Positions 51,968-62,023 of a DNA stretch of 64,000 nt are shown here, in pieces (positions within the stretch are counted from its first letter, which is position 1; each line of letters starts with the position of its first letter). The position numbers and the translations under genes are program-made. The notes below the pieces were generated by a model. The model searched no databases. It was not told the origin of the DNA and saw only the letters and a program-made list of their open reading frames with translations. This DNA comes from Microbacterium sp. SS28. Its GTDB lineage: Bacteria; Actinomycetota; Actinomycetes; Actinomycetales; Microbacteriaceae. The stretch covers positions 372,001 through 436,000 of the forward strand of contig NZ_JAKWJP010000002.1 in assembly GCF_022761035.1 (NCBI RefSeq), read 5' to 3'.

Positions 51968-53005
51968 TCAGCGGGCGTTCTCGTCGTCGTCGAGCATCCG
52001 GCTGAGGTAGCGGGCGACCGCCCGCACCGCCGCGAGATTGCTCGGGTAGTCCATGCGCGTCGGGCCGAGCAGCCCCACGCGGGCGCGCGATCCCGTCGCG
52101 TCGTAGTCGCTCGCGACAACGGATGCCTCGGCCAGGCCGAACGCCTCGTTCTCGCGGCCGATGCTCGTCGCGAGGCCGTGCTCGTCGGCGACCATCTCGC
52201 TCATCAGGCGCAGGAGGGTCACCTGCTCCTCGATGGCCTCCAGGAGCGGGTAGATGCTCCCCCGGAAGTCGGATTCGCGCCGCGCGAGGTTCGCGGCGCC
52301 CGCCATGACGAGGCGGTCCTGCCGGAACTCCTCCAGCTCCTCCGCGACGATGCGCACGATCGCGACAGTCGCGGCGGCGATGCCGGGCGCGTCCGGGGCG
52401 GCTGCGAGGTACTCGTCGATGCGCTGCGCGCCCTCGCGCACGGCGCGTCCGACGATGAGGTCGGCCACGACCCGGCGCGCGTGCGTCATCGACGCCTCGT
52501 CGAGCTCGATGCGCGCCGACACGAGCCGCTGCGACACGCGCCCCGTGTCGGTCACGAGGATCACGATGAGCCGCCCGCCTTCGAGCGGGACGAGCTCGAC
52601 ATGCGAGACGCTCGCGCGCGCGAAAGACGGATACTGCACGATCGCGACTTGGCCCGTGAGCTGCGTGAGCCCGCGCACCGTGCGCACGAGCAGGTCGTCG
52701 AGGTCGTCGGGTCCGTCGAGGAAGGACGTGATCGCGTGGCGCTGGGCAGGAGTGAGGGGCCTCAGCTCGGCGAGATGGTCGACGAAGACGCGGTAGCCCT
52801 TGTCGGTCGGCACGCGTCCCGACGACGTGTGCGGAGCCGCGATGAGCTCTTCGTCTTCGAGGAGCGCCATGTCGTTGCGGATCGTCGCGGCCGAGACCCC
52901 GAACGAGTGGCGCTCGACGATCGACTTGCTGCCGACCGGCTCGTGCGTGTCGACGTAGTCCTGCACGATGGCCCGCAGCACTTGAAGTCCTCGATCGGTG
53001 ACCAT
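51968..53005 (-). CDS. hrcA: Heat-inducible transcription repressor HrcA
   Basis: 345 residues from ATG 53005, with GAGGAGGG before it. HrcA binds CIRCE operators and represses chaperone genes until unfolded protein titrates GroEL. The winged helix is residues 1-90 (GLQVLRAIVQDYVDTHEPVG, GVSAATIRNDMALLEDEEL, HTSSGRVPTDKGYRVFVD). The dimerisation and GroEL-interacting parts follow. A perfect CIRCE and a -10 box lie just upstream, so HrcA controls itself together with dnaJ. Confidence 0.96.
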   Translation of the reverse strand: MVTDRGLQVLRAIVQDYVDTHEPVGSKSIVERHSFGVSAATIRNDMALLEDEELIAAPHTSSGRVPTDKGYRVFVDHLAELRPLTPAQRHAITSFLDGPDDLDDLLVRTVRGLTQLTGQVAIVQYPSFARASVSHVELVPLEGGRLIVILVTDTGRVSQRLVSARIELDEASMTHARRVVADLIVGRAVREGAQRIDEYLAAAPDAPGIAAATVAIVRIVAEELEEFRQDRLVMAGAANLARRESDFRGSIYPLLEAIEEQVTLLRLMSEMVADEHGLATSIGRENEAFGLAEASVVASDYDATGSRARVGLLGPTRMDYPSNLAAVRAVARYLSRMLDDDENAR

Positions 53006-53035
53006 TACGCCCTCCTCACGCCCGCTCCGCCTAGG

Positions 53036-53062
53036 TTGGCACTCCCCTGACTTGAGTGCCAA
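53036..53062. promoter_or_regulatory. CIRCE operator for HrcA
   Basis: TTGGCACTC, nine bases, GAGTGCCAA: a perfect 9-bp inverted repeat with the usual spacer, one base per arm away from the consensus TTAGCACTC. It lies 31 bases before the hrcA start. Confidence 0.93.
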
Positions 53063-53067
53063 TTCTA
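53062..53067 (-). promoter_or_regulatory. -10 box of hrcA
   Basis: Minus-strand TAGAAT directly abuts CIRCE, so the operator covers the transcription start, fitting repression by blocking RNA polymerase. No clear -35 is seen. Confidence 0.6.
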
Positions 53068-53099
53068 TCGGATCGCGGTGGCGTGCTCCCGGAGGCGCG

Positions 53100-54317
53100 T
53101 CAGTCGGTGAGGGCGCGGACGACGGCGTCGGCGAGCAGACGGCCGCGTCGCGTCAGGACGATGCGGCCGTGCAGGGCCGCAGGACCCTCGACGAGACCAT
53201 CGGCGATGAGGGCGGCGACGGCGTGGCGCCCCTCCCCCAGGAGCTCCGAGACGGGCAGGCCCTCACGTATGCGCGTGCGCAGCAGGATGCCCTCGAGGGC
53301 GCGGGCCGCGGCATCCGGTCGCTCCCGTCCTGCCGCAGGCGACTCGCCCGCTGCGAGGCGCTGGGCGTACGCGGCGGGGTGCTTGACGTTCCAGAACCGC
53401 ACGCCCGCGATGTGGCTGTGGGCACCAGGACCGAAGCCCCACCAGTCGTGGCCCTGCCAGTAGGCGAGGTTGTGCCGCGAGCGGTGGTCGCCGGGGCGCG
53501 CCCAGTTCGACACTTCGTACCAGTCGTAGCCGGATGCCGCGAGCAGGTCGTCCGCGAGCTCGTACATATCGGCCTGCAGGTCGTCGTCGGGCGCGACGAC
53601 CTCGCCGCGGCGGATCTGCCGCGCGAGCTTCGTGCCGTCCTCGATGATGAGCGCGTAGGCCGAGACGTGGTCGGGTCCGAGGCCGACGGCCGTCTCGACC
53701 GAGCGGCGCCAGTCGTCGAGGGACTCCCCCGGCGCGCCGTAGATGAGGTCGAGGCTCACGTCGAGTCCCGCTCCGCGCGCCGCCGCGACGGCGCTCGCGA
53801 CGTTCGCGGGGTCGTGCGTGCGGTCGAGCGCCGCGAGGACGTGCGGGACGGCGGACTGCATGCCGATCGACAGGCGCGTGACACCGGATGCCGCGAGCTC
53901 GCGGGCCGTGGCATCCGTCACCGTGTCGGGGTTCGCCTCGACAGTGACCTCGGCGCCGTCGGCGATGCCGAACGTCGTGCGCACGCCGTCGAGCATGCGC
54001 GCGAGGTCGCCGGGCGGGAGGAGCGTCGGGGTGCCCCCGCCGAAGAAGACGGTCGTCGCGGGGCGCACCGGGCCTGCGTCGGCGAGGACGCCGCGCGCGA
54101 GGTCGATCTCGCGCAGCAGCGTGTCGGCGTACTGGTCCTGCCGGGCGCCGCGCAGCTCGTCCGACGTATAGGTGTTGAAGTCGCAGTATCCGCAGCGGAC
54201 GCGGCAGAACGGCACGTGCAGGTACACGCCGAACGGCGTTGCGGGATCGGCCACGGCATCCGGCGGAAGCGCTCCGTCCGCCGGCGCCGGCTCGCCGAGC
54301 GGAAGCGCGGCACCCAT
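53100..54317 (-). CDS. hemW: Heme chaperone HemW (radical SAM)
   Basis: 405 residues from ATG 54317, overlapping the DUF1990 stop by one base; the larger upstream frame is inside that gene. The 4Fe-4S site is PFCRVRCGYCDF (CxxxCxxC), followed by FFGGGTPTLLPP and EANPDTVTDA. HemW relatives were once called oxygen-independent coproporphyrinogen oxidases, but this subgroup transfers heme. Position between lepA and hrcA is conserved. Confidence 0.94.
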   Translation of the reverse strand: MGAALPLGEPAPADGALPPDAVADPATPFGVYLHVPFCRVRCGYCDFNTYTSDELRGARQDQYADTLLREIDLARGVLADAGPVRPATTVFFGGGTPTLLPPGDLARMLDGVRTTFGIADGAEVTVEANPDTVTDATARELAASGVTRLSIGMQSAVPHVLAALDRTHDPANVASAVAAARGAGLDVSLDLIYGAPGESLDDWRRSVETAVGLGPDHVSAYALIIEDGTKLARQIRRGEVVAPDDDLQADMYELADDLLAASGYDWYEVSNWARPGDHRSRHNLAYWQGHDWWGFGPGAHSHIAGVRFWNVKHPAAYAQRLAAGESPAAGRERPDAAARALEGILLRTRIREGLPVSELLGEGRHAVAALIADGLVEGPAALHGRIVLTRRGRLLADAVVRALTD

Positions 54318-54967
54318 CAGGCGGGGGTCGTGTAGAGGGGCGAGATCGCCCGGAGGTAGCCCGTGAACAGCTCGCGACGGCGACGGCGCGTGAGCGTCGG
54401 AAGCATCCGGTAGAGCAGCGAGACGGGGCGGTCGAAGGCGCGCACGGTGAACCACACCTCGTCGTTCTCGTGCCACTCGAGCATGAACGACTCCTCGCCG
54501 CTCACGACCGAGCCGTCCACAGTGCCGAGGGCGAAGCCGACGCGGCGGGGCTCTTCGATCGCGAAGATGACGCGCAGCTCGCCGTCGACGTTGTACATCT
54601 TGACGCGGCCCTCGACCGTGATCGTCGTGCCGGCCGCGACGTACGGCGTGCCGTCGGAGTCGAAGCGCTGCTCGGTCTCGCTGCGGCTCGGCGCGACGGG
54701 ATTGCCCTCGGCGTCGAAGCTCACACCCGAGTACATGGGCCCGGCCGCCGGACGCACGTCCTTGAGCTCGAGGCCGGCACCGCGCTGCGCGCCCCACGAG
54801 AGGAGCGCCTCGCTCGCCGTCTCGAAGCGCGCGTCTCCGCTGCCGACGCGCCATGACTCCTCGGCCGGGATGCTGCGCTCCGGCGGATACTGCATGAGGT
54901 CCGGAGCCTGCGTCGCCCCGACGGCGGCGTAGTCGACGGTCTCGTCCTTGAACGTCCCGCGGCGCAT
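54317..54967 (-). CDS. DUF1990 family protein
   Basis: 216 residues from ATG 54967. The sequence contains YAAVGATQAPDLMQYPPE, then VGFALGTVDGSVVSGEESF and TRRRRRELFTGYLRAI, matching DUF1990, a conserved actinobacterial and plant family of unknown function. No signal peptide or membrane helix. It lies 10 bases after the lepA stop and before hemW, as in many relatives, suggesting cotranscription. Confidence 0.88.
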   Translation of the reverse strand: MRRGTFKDETVDYAAVGATQAPDLMQYPPERSIPAEESWRVGSGDARFETASEALLSWGAQRGAGLELKDVRPAAGPMYSGVSFDAEGNPVAPSRSETEQRFDSDGTPYVAAGTTITVEGRVKMYNVDGELRVIFAIEEPRRVGFALGTVDGSVVSGEESFMLEWHENDEVWFTVRAFDRPVSLLYRMLPTLTRRRRRELFTGYLRAISPLYTTPA

Positions 54968-54977
54968 GGGTTCCAGC

Positions 54978-56825
54978 CTACTTCTGCTTGCCCTCGACAT
55001 CCCCTGAGAGCGCGGCGATGAACGCCTCCTGGGGGACCTCGACGCGACCGACCATCTTCATGCGCTTCTTGCCCTCCTTCTGCTTCTCGAGAAGCTTGCG
55101 CTTGCGCGTGATGTCGCCGCCGTAGCACTTGGCCAGGACGTCCTTGCGCATCGCGCGGATCGACTCGCGCGCGATGATGCGCGCGCCGATCGCAGCCTGG
55201 ATGGGGACTTCGAACTGCTGGCGGGGAATGAGCTTGCGCAGGCGCTCGGTCATCATCGTGCCGTAGGCGTAGGCCTTCTCGCGGTGCACGATCGAGCTGA
55301 ACGCGTCGACCTTGTCGCCCTGCAGGAGGATGTCGACCTTGACGAGGTCGGACTCCTGCTGTCCGCTCGGCTCGTAGTCGAGGCTCGCGTAGCCCTGCGT
55401 ACGGCTCTTGAGCTGGTCGAAGAAGTCGAACACGATCTCGCCGAGCGGCATGTTGTAGCGGAGCTCGACGCGCTCCTCGCTGAAGTACTCCATGCCGAGC
55501 AGCGTGCCGCGGCGGCCCTGGCAGAGCTCCATGACGGTGCCGACGTAGTCCTTCGGCAGCAGGATCGCGGCCTTGACCATGGGCTCGGTGACCGAGGCCA
55601 CCTTGCCGTCCGGGTACTCGCTCGGGTTGGTCACCGTGATGTGCTTGCCGGCATCCGTCATCACTTCGTAGATGACGCTCGGCGCCGTCGTGATGAGGTC
55701 GAGGTCGAACTCGCGCGCGAGGCGCTCCGTGATGATCTCGAGGTGCAGGAGGCCGAGGAACCCGCAGCGGAATCCGAAGCCGAGCGCGACCGAGGTCTCG
55801 GGCTCGTACTGCAGCGAGGCGTCCGAGAGCTTGAGCTTGTCGAGCGCGTCGCGCAGGTCGGGGTAATCGCTGCCGTCGATCGGGTAGATGCCCGAGAAGA
55901 CCATCGGCTTGGGGTCGGTGTAGCCCGGCAGCGGCTCGGACGCAGGCTTGCGGAGGTTCGTGATCGTGTCGCCGACCTTCGACTGGCGCACGTCCTTCAC
56001 GCCCGTGATGAGGTAGCCGACCTCGCCGACGCCGAGACCCTTGGACGGGGTCGGCTCGGGGCTCGACACGCCGATCTCGAGCAGCTCGTGGGCCGCCTTC
56101 GTCGACATCATCTGGATGCGCTCGCGCGGCTCGAGCTTGCCGTCGATCATGCGGACGTACGTCACGACGCCGCGGTAGGCGTCGTACACGGAGTCGAAGA
56201 TGACGGCGCGCGCCGGGGCGTCCGCATCGCCCTTCGGGGCGGGGATGTCGCGCACGAGGCGGTCGAGGAGCTCTTCGACGCCCTGGCCCGTCTTGCCGCT
56301 GACGCGGAGCACGTCGTCGGGGTCGCCGCCGATGAGGTTCGCGAGCTCGAGCGCGAACTTCTCGGGGTCGGCGGCGGGCAGATCGATCTTGTTGAGCACC
56401 GGGATGATCTGCAGATCGTTCTCGAGCGCGAGGTAGAGGTTCGCGAGAGTCTGGGCCTCGATGCCCTGGGCCGCGTCGACGAGGAGGATCGCGCCCTCGC
56501 ACGCGGCGAGACTGCGCGACACCTCGTACGTGAAGTCGACGTGGCCGGGCGTGTCGATCATGTTGAGCGCGAAGGTCTGGCCGCCGGACGCCCACGGCAT
56601 CCGGACGGCCTGGCTCTTGATCGTGATGCCGCGCTCGCGCTCGATGTCCATGCGGTCGAGGTACTGCGCGCGCATGTCACGGTCGGAGACGACGCCCGTG
56701 ATCTGGAGCATGCGGTCGGCGAGGGTCGACTTGCCGTGGTCGATGTGGGCGATGATGCAGAAATTGCGGATCGCCTCGGGAGCCGTGAGGGACGGCTCGA
56801 GGGACTTCAGGGCACGCGGGGACAT
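54978..56825 (-). CDS. lepA: Elongation factor 4 (LepA)
   Basis: 615 residues. A ribosomal GTPase that helps in translation initiation/back-translocation, especially in stress. Motifs: [37 protein letters not shown]4-specific C-terminal domain with [23 protein letters not shown], which ends shortly before the stop. Start ATG 56825. First gene of the long minus-strand cluster through era, whose downstream part has its own HrcA-controlled promoter. Confidence 0.97.
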   Translation of the reverse strand: MSPRALKSLEPSLTAPEAIRNFCIIAHIDHGKSTLADRMLQITGVVSDRDMRAQYLDRMDIERERGITIKSQAVRMPWASGGQTFALNMIDTPGHVDFTYEVSRSLAACEGAILLVDAAQGIEAQTLANLYLALENDLQIIPVLNKIDLPAADPEKFALELANLIGGDPDDVLRVSGKTGQGVEELLDRLVRDIPAPKGDADAPARAVIFDSVYDAYRGVVTYVRMIDGKLEPRERIQMMSTKAAHELLEIGVSSPEPTPSKGLGVGEVGYLITGVKDVRQSKVGDTITNLRKPASEPLPGYTDPKPMVFSGIYPIDGSDYPDLRDALDKLKLSDASLQYEPETSVALGFGFRCGFLGLLHLEIITERLAREFDLDLITTAPSVIYEVMTDAGKHITVTNPSEYPDGKVASVTEPMVKAAILLPKDYVGTVMELCQGRRGTLLGMEYFSEERVELRYNMPLGEIVFDFFDQLKSRTQGYASLDYEPSGQQESDLVKVDILLQGDKVDAFSSIVHREKAYAYGTMMTERLRKLIPRQQFEVPIQAAIGARIIARESIRAMRKDVLAKCYGGDITRKRKLLEKQKEGKKRMKMVGRVEVPQEAFIAALSGDVEGKQK

Positions 56826-56848
56826 ATCCGCCCTAGTCTACCGGCGGG

Positions 56849-58012
56849 TCAGACGGCGCCCGCGCCCCGCACCCCCGGGGCCGGGAGCCGGCGCAGGCCC
56901 TCGAGCAGATCGTCCCGCCGCGCGGCGCAGCACACGCGGATCCAGCCCTCTCCCGTCCCTCCGAACGCACTCCCGGGGGCCACGGCCACCCGCTGCTCGT
57001 GCAGGAAGCGCTCGGCCCAGGCCGCGACATCCCCTCCCGTCGCGTGCGAGAGGTCGATCCACAGGTAGAACGCACCCGTCGGGGTGAGGTAGGTCAGGCC
57101 TCGCTCGTCGAGGAGGCGCGTCGCGGCGGCGAGGTTGTCGCGATAGTGGACGGCGGCGTCGCGCACGGCGTCCTGCGGGCCCGAGATCGCGGCGAGCGCG
57201 GCATGCTGCGCGGGCATGTCGACGCACGAGATCGCCGACTCCTGCACGCGCAGCATCGTCGCCGTGAAGCCCTTCGGCGTCACGAGCCAGCCGACGCGGG
57301 CGCCCGTCATGGCGTACGTCTTGGACGTCGAGAACACCGAGAGCACGCGATCGTCGGCGTCGAGCGACGCGGGGCTCACGTGCGGAATGCCGTACGTGAA
57401 CGCCTCGTAGCACTCGTCGCTCAGCACCCACAGGTCGTGGCGAGCCGCGAACGCGAGGAGGTCGCGGATCGTGTCGGGCTCGAACGTCGAGCCGAGCGGA
57501 TTGGACGGCGAGTTGACGATGAGCAGCCGCGTGCGGTCGGTCACGAGCGCCTCGAGCTGCGCGAGGTCGGGCTGGAAGCCCTTCGCGGGGCTGAGCGTGT
57601 ACGGCACCGCGACGGCCGAGAGCATGTGCGCGTTCATCGTGAACGTCGTATACCCGGGATCGGGCACGAGCACCTCGTCGCCGGGCGCGAGCGTGAGCGA
57701 CATCGCCTGATGCAGCGCCTGGGTCGCGCCGACCGTGACCCAGACCTGCTCGACGTCGACGTGCACGTCGTTGACGGCGGCGAGCTTGTCGACGATCGCC
57801 TCGCGAAGGGCCGGGATGCCGCCGTTCGGCGCGTAGCGGATGAGCCCCTGCTCCCACGCCTGCGCCGCGGCCGTGCGGATGGCAGGCGTCGCGAGCTCGC
57901 CCGGCTCGCCGACGGCGAGGATGATCGCGTCGTCGAGGCGCAGCGCCTGCTCGAGGATGTGCCGCACTCCCGAGCCGGGCATGCCGAGGATGTGGTCCGC
58001 GAGGCGAGGCAT
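56849..58012 (-). CDS. Class I/II PLP aminotransferase
   Basis: 387 residues. Fold-type I aminotransferase: PLP lysine in FSTSKTYAMTGARVGWLV, Asn in IVNSPSNPLGS, Asp/Tyr in LWVLSDECYEAFTYG, and the carboxylate-binding Arg in GWIRVCCAARRDDL. It belongs to the aspartate/aromatic subgroup, but the amino acid used cannot be read from sequence. Not obviously part of an operon: it starts 23 bases before lepA, and the divergent hydrolase begins 65 bases away. Confidence 0.9.
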   Translation of the reverse strand: MPRLADHILGMPGSGVRHILEQALRLDDAIILAVGEPGELATPAIRTAAAQAWEQGLIRYAPNGGIPALREAIVDKLAAVNDVHVDVEQVWVTVGATQALHQAMSLTLAPGDEVLVPDPGYTTFTMNAHMLSAVAVPYTLSPAKGFQPDLAQLEALVTDRTRLLIVNSPSNPLGSTFEPDTIRDLLAFAARHDLWVLSDECYEAFTYGIPHVSPASLDADDRVLSVFSTSKTYAMTGARVGWLVTPKGFTATMLRVQESAISCVDMPAQHAALAAISGPQDAVRDAAVHYRDNLAAATRLLDERGLTYLTPTGAFYLWIDLSHATGGDVAAWAERFLHEQRVAVAPGSAFGGTGEGWIRVCCAARRDDLLEGLRRLPAPGVRGAGAV

Positions 58013-58077
58013 GCGGTCAGCCTACGTGCGCCGCGTCGTCGCGCCCTGCGGGCCGTGCCCGCTCCTACGCTGGCACC

Positions 58078-58803
58078 ATGACGGTTCAGGTGGTGCTCGT
58101 GCACGGCATCCGGACCTCGGCGACGATGTGGCGCGCCCAGGTCGAGCACCTCGAGGCGCGAGGCAACCCCGTCACGGCGGTCGATCTGCCGGGACACGGG
58201 AGCCGGATGAGCGAGGAGTTCACCCTCGCGGGCGCCTTCGCCACGATCGACGAGGCCGTGCGCCGCGCTGCCCAGAAGGGTCCCGTGCTGCTCTCGGGGC
58301 ACTCGATGGGCGGGCTGCTGTGCATCGAATACGTGGGCGCCGAAGACCGTCCGCCTGTCGCGGGCTTCATCGCGGCATCCTGCACCGCGATCCCCCGGGG
58401 CGTCGCCCTGCAGACGTATCGCCTGCTCGCACGGGGCTTCGACGCGCTTCCGGACCGCGGGATGTGGCTCACCGACCGCATGCTCGACCGCATCCTGCCG
58501 GCCGAGACGCGTGCCGACTTCGGCGCCGGCGGCTATGCGCTGGACGCGCAGGACACCGCGCTGCGCAGCCTGTCGGTGCTCGATCTGCTCGCGGCGCTCC
58601 GTCGCATCGACGTTCCGCTGTGGTTCCTCAACGGGCAGTACGACCAGCTGCGCGTCAACGAGCGACTCTTCCTCGCCACGGCTCCGCACGCCGAGCTCAT
58701 CGTCGTCCCCCGGACGACGCACCACGTGACCGTGATGCGCCCCGAGGTCGCAGACGCCCTGATCGACCTCGCGATCGCGACGATCGACGCGTCAGACGTG
58801 TGA
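58078..58803 (+). CDS. Alpha/beta hydrolase
   Basis: 241 residues. The nucleophile is in LSGHSMGGLLCIEY, the oxyanion region in VLVHGIRTSATMW, and the catalytic His in RTTHHVTVM near the C terminus; the acid is probably Asp in NGQYDQLRV. No signal peptide, so it is cytoplasmic. Substrate unknown (ester or lactone hydrolase). Its end overlaps the convergent MFS gene by 12 bases. Confidence 0.85.
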   Translation: MTVQVVLVHGIRTSATMWRAQVEHLEARGNPVTAVDLPGHGSRMSEEFTLAGAFATIDEAVRRAAQKGPVLLSGHSMGGLLCIEYVGAEDRPPVAGFIAASCTAIPRGVALQTYRLLARGFDALPDRGMWLTDRMLDRILPAETRADFGAGGYALDAQDTALRSLSVLDLLAALRRIDVPLWFLNGQYDQLRVNERLFLATAPHAELIVVPRTTHHVTVMRPEVADALIDLAIATIDASDV

Positions 58804-60039
58804 GGGGGCCGGCGTCCGCCGGCGGATCGCGAGCGTCATCGCGCCGCCCGCGAACGACAGGATCCCGCCGACCAGGAACATCAGCCAGAACCCGCCGATG
58901 AGCGCGACGAGCCCCGCGCCGATGAGCGGGCCGAGCAGCTGCCCGAGGCTCGCCGAGACGTTGACGAAGCCGAGGTCGCGCGCGTGGTCCTCGGGGAACG
59001 GCAGCAGGTCGGTGCCGAGCGCGAGGCCGACCGACATGTACGCGCCGTAGCCGACGCCGAGCAGCGCCGCCGCGACGATCGTCGTCTCGAACGACGGGAG
59101 GAAGGCGATGAGGACGGATGCCGCGCCCTGCACGAGCGCCGAACCCACGACGATCCCGATCCGCTTCCCTGTGCGGTCGGAGATGCGCCCCGACACGATC
59201 GAGGACACGACGACGAAGAGCGTGTAGACGAGGATCAGCAGCAGCAGTTCGTCCTCGGCCCCCGCCGCGTCGCGGTGCAGGCCGTAGAGCAGGAAGAAGA
59301 GCAGCAGCCCCGTGCCGAGCGCGTTGCCGATGTTGACGGTGAGTCGCCCCGCGAGCATCCACGCGAAGTCGTGATCGCGCAGCGCCGCGAGCCGCTCCCC
59401 GACGGTGCGCGCCTCACGCGCGACCGCCGATTCGGCGGGGGCGGGCGGGTCGGGCAGCAGAAGGGCTCCCGCGGTGCCGACGACGGCGAGGAACGCCGCG
59501 AGTACGAGGTAGCCCGTCACGACGCCGAGCTCGAGCAGCACGATGACCCCGACGCCGACCACGATCCCGAGCGCCTGCGACGACGAGACAGCCGCCGAGG
59601 CCGCGCCGCGCTGCGTCGTGAGCTGATCGGCGATGAGCGCCGTGAACGCGGCCGAGGCCACCGCCGTGCCGATCGACACGCCGACCCACGCGAGGCCGAT
59701 CCCCCACGGGCCCTCGGCGAACGAGATGCCCACGAGCGACACCGTCGCCATCGCGATGCCCGCGAGCGCCCACGGGCGGCGACGACCGCGCCGCCCCCGT
59801 GTGCGGTCCGAGAGGGCACCCGCGAGCGGCCCCGCGATGACGCCCGCGATGCCGCCGGCGGCCAGCACGAGACCCGACGAGACGACGCCCGAGACCCAGC
59901 CCGCGGCATCGTCCGGCGTGTCGAGCTGCAGCGGGATGAGCAGCTGGAGCGGCGTCAGCTGCACCGTCCACAGAGCGAGCCACGCGAGCGTGAACAGGAC
60001 GAACCACGACGCGCCGACGCGTCCCTGCGTGCGAGTCAT
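58792..60039 (-). CDS. MFS sugar-type transporter
   Basis: 415 residues from ATG 60039, which overlaps the beta-glucosidase stop (ATGA); the longer frame is inside that gene. About 12 membrane helices are visible (FVLFTLAWLALWTVQLTPLQL, MATVSLVGISFAEGPWGI, FLLYGLHRDAAGA and others). The family loop is GPLAGALSDRTRGRRGRRRP. Coupling to a GH1 glycosidase suggests uptake of beta-glucosides or the released sugar, but this is an inference. Confidence 0.87.
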   Translation of the reverse strand: MTRTQGRVGASWFVLFTLAWLALWTVQLTPLQLLIPLQLDTPDDAAGWVSGVVSSGLVLAAGGIAGVIAGPLAGALSDRTRGRRGRRRPWALAGIAMATVSLVGISFAEGPWGIGLAWVGVSIGTAVASAAFTALIADQLTTQRGAASAAVSSSQALGIVVGVGVIVLLELGVVTGYLVLAAFLAVVGTAGALLLPDPPAPAESAVAREARTVGERLAALRDHDFAWMLAGRLTVNIGNALGTGLLLFFLLYGLHRDAAGAEDELLLLILVYTLFVVVSSIVSGRISDRTGKRIGIVVGSALVQGAASVLIAFLPSFETTIVAAALLGVGYGAYMSVGLALGTDLLPFPEDHARDLGFVNVSASLGQLLGPLIGAGLVALIGGFWLMFLVGGILSFAGGAMTLAIRRRTPAPSHV

Positions 60040-61385
60040 GCGCGCGCCTCCTCGATGAGCGATCGGTACCAGTCGAACGATGCCTTCGGCGTGCGCTCCC
60101 CCGTGTCGTGGTCGACATGGACGAGCCCGAACCGCTGCGTGAAGCCGTCGGCCCACTCGAAGTTGTCGAGCAGCGACCACACGGTGTACTCCTCGACGCG
60201 CACCCCGCTCTCGCGGGCGCGGCCGATCGCCGCGATGTGCCCCGCGAGGTAGTCGATGCGGTCGGTGTCGTCGATCGGCGCGTCGGCGTGGTCGGGTTCG
60301 GGGAAGGATGCCCCGTTCTCGGCGATCACGATGGGCGGGAGCGCGGCGCCGTAGTGCGCGTCGAACTGGACGAGCAGCTCGGTGAGCGCCTCGGGCACGA
60401 TGGGCCACAGCTCGCCGAAGCCCGTGTGCGAAGCGCCGGGCGTGGGCACGATCTCGAACGGGACGGGGCTCTCGTCCGGCGCAGCGGCGACGGTCGTCGG
60501 GTTGTAGTAGTTGAGGCCGTAGACGTCGATCGCCGCGCCGATCGCCTCGAGGTCGCCGTCCTGGACGGGCATCGGCGGGATGCCGAGGACCTCGAGATGG
60601 GGATAGGCGCCGAGCAGGACGGGGTCGGCGAAGATGCGGTTGTGCACGACGTCGTAGACGTGCGCGGCGACGAGGTCGGCCTCGGCATCCGTCGCCGGCT
60701 GCACGAGCGTGTGGTTGTTGACGATGCCGACCGTCTCGGCGCCGTGCGCGCGGAGGATCGCGGTCGCGCGCCCGTGCGCGAGCAGCTGGTGGTGCGCCGT
60801 CGGGAGCGAGTCGAACAGGAGCGTCCGGCCCGGGGCGAGCTCGCCGATGGCGTAGCCCTGCAGCGACGTCGAGACGGGCTCGTTGATCGTGTACCAGTGC
60901 TTCACGCGATCGCCGAGGGCGGATGCCACGAGCTCCGCGTAGTCGCCGAACGCCTCGGCCGTCGCTCGGTCGAGCCAGCCCCCTTCGGCCTCGAGGGTCG
61001 AGGGGAGGTCCCAGTGGTACAGCGTCGGCAGCGGCGTGACACCTGCCGCGAGCAGGTCGTCGACGAGCCGGTCGTAGTACGCGAGCCCCGCGGCGTTGGC
61101 GGGGCCCCGCCCGTCGGGCTGCACGCGCACCCACGAGACCGAGAAGCGGTAGCGATCGACGCCGAGTGCGCGCACGAGTGCGACGTCGTCGGCGTGCCGT
61201 CGATAGCTGTCGGGACCCGGCTCCGCCGTCGAGCCGTCGCGCACGGCGCCCGGCGTCTCGACGAAGTCGTCCCAGATGGAGCGCCCGCGGCCGTCGGCGT
61301 CGCGCGCGCCCTCGATCTGGAAGGCGGCGGTCGCGACCGACCAGCGGACTCCGCTCAGAGCGGCGGTATCGGGGCGTGCAGGCAT
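60036..61385 (-). CDS. Glycoside hydrolase family 1 beta-glucosidase
   Basis: 449 residues from ATG 61385. Retaining GH1 hydrolase: the acid/base Glu lies in YTINEPVSTSLQGY and the nucleophile in IVIAENGASFPEP. Other features are GVRWSVATAAFQIEG (N-terminal barrel), RFSVSWVRV, and the C-terminal LLDNFEWADGFTQRFGL. No signal peptide, so it cuts beta-glucosides after import. It is coupled to the MFS gene. Confidence 0.95.
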   Translation of the reverse strand: MPARPDTAALSGVRWSVATAAFQIEGARDADGRGRSIWDDFVETPGAVRDGSTAEPGPDSYRRHADDVALVRALGVDRYRFSVSWVRVQPDGRGPANAAGLAYYDRLVDDLLAAGVTPLPTLYHWDLPSTLEAEGGWLDRATAEAFGDYAELVASALGDRVKHWYTINEPVSTSLQGYAIGELAPGRTLLFDSLPTAHHQLLAHGRATAILRAHGAETVGIVNNHTLVQPATDAEADLVAAHVYDVVHNRIFADPVLLGAYPHLEVLGIPPMPVQDGDLEAIGAAIDVYGLNYYNPTTVAAAPDESPVPFEIVPTPGASHTGFGELWPIVPEALTELLVQFDAHYGAALPPIVIAENGASFPEPDHADAPIDDTDRIDYLAGHIAAIGRARESGVRVEEYTVWSLLDNFEWADGFTQRFGLVHVDHDTGERTPKASFDWYRSLIEEARA

Positions 61386-61521
61386 GGCGGAGCTCCTTCG
61401 CTCTCGGCGTCGTCCGGGGGCACGACGCCTCCGATCATCCCTCATGACGGGCCATCCCGGCGACGGCGATCCACAGGGACACGCGCCGTGCCGCCGAATC
61501 GAGCCATCGAAGCGAACCTGG

Positions 61522-61527
61522 TAGACT
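61522..61527 (+). promoter_or_regulatory. Possible -10 box for rpsT
   Basis: TAGACT, with a weak TCGAGC 17 bases upstream. It would give a long leader of about 100 bases before the rpsT GTG, where autoregulation could act. Confidence 0.35.
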
Positions 61528-61633
61528 CGGTGATTGGCTTGCGTGTGGGTCCCACCCTGCACGCCGCCGGAGGCGCCCCTCTACCGCTCACCGGCAATCA
61601 ACCGATTCACTCCGAACGAAAGAACGTCGACAC

Positions 61634-61894
61634 GTGGCTAACATCAAGTCGCAGATCAAGCGCAACAAGACCAACGACAAGGCGCACGAGCGCAACAAGG
61701 CTGTCAAGAGCGAGCTCCGCACCGCCGTGCGTCGCACGCGCGAGGCCGTCGTCGCGGGCGACAAGGTCGCTGCTGAGAAGGCTCTCGGCACCGCGACCAA
61801 GAAGCTCGACAAGGCCGTGAGCAAGGGCGTCATCCACCAGAACCAGGCGGCGAACCGCAAGTCGGCCATCGCCAAGCAGGTCGCCGCTCTCTGA
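61634..61894 (+). CDS. rpsT: Ribosomal protein S20
   Basis: 86 residues, GTG start. Binds 16S rRNA early in assembly. It is lysine-rich: [55 protein letters not shown] hairpin terminator follows 11 bases after the stop. It lies between comEC-holA and lepA as is usual. Confidence 0.98.
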   Translation: MANIKSQIKRNKTNDKAHERNKAVKSELRTAVRRTREAVVAGDKVAAEKALGTATKKLDKAVSKGVIHQNQAANRKSAIAKQVAAL

Positions 61895-61905
61895 GCCGAC
61901 TTCTC

Positions 61906-61937
61906 ACGAAGGCCCGTCCCGCTGGGGCGGGCCTTCG
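61906..61937 (+). terminator. Terminator after rpsT
   Basis: A 14-bp stem CGAAGGCCCGTCCC / GGGGCGGGCCTTCG with loop GCT and one G-U pair, followed by TCGTTC. It may serve holA in the opposite direction too. Confidence 0.8.
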
Positions 61938-62023
61938 TCGTTCACGCCGCGCTGTTCGCTCGCCTGCGGCATGCGCGGGTGCTCGTGCGCGGGACCCGCA
62001 CTCTGCCGCAGGCGAAGAGAGGC

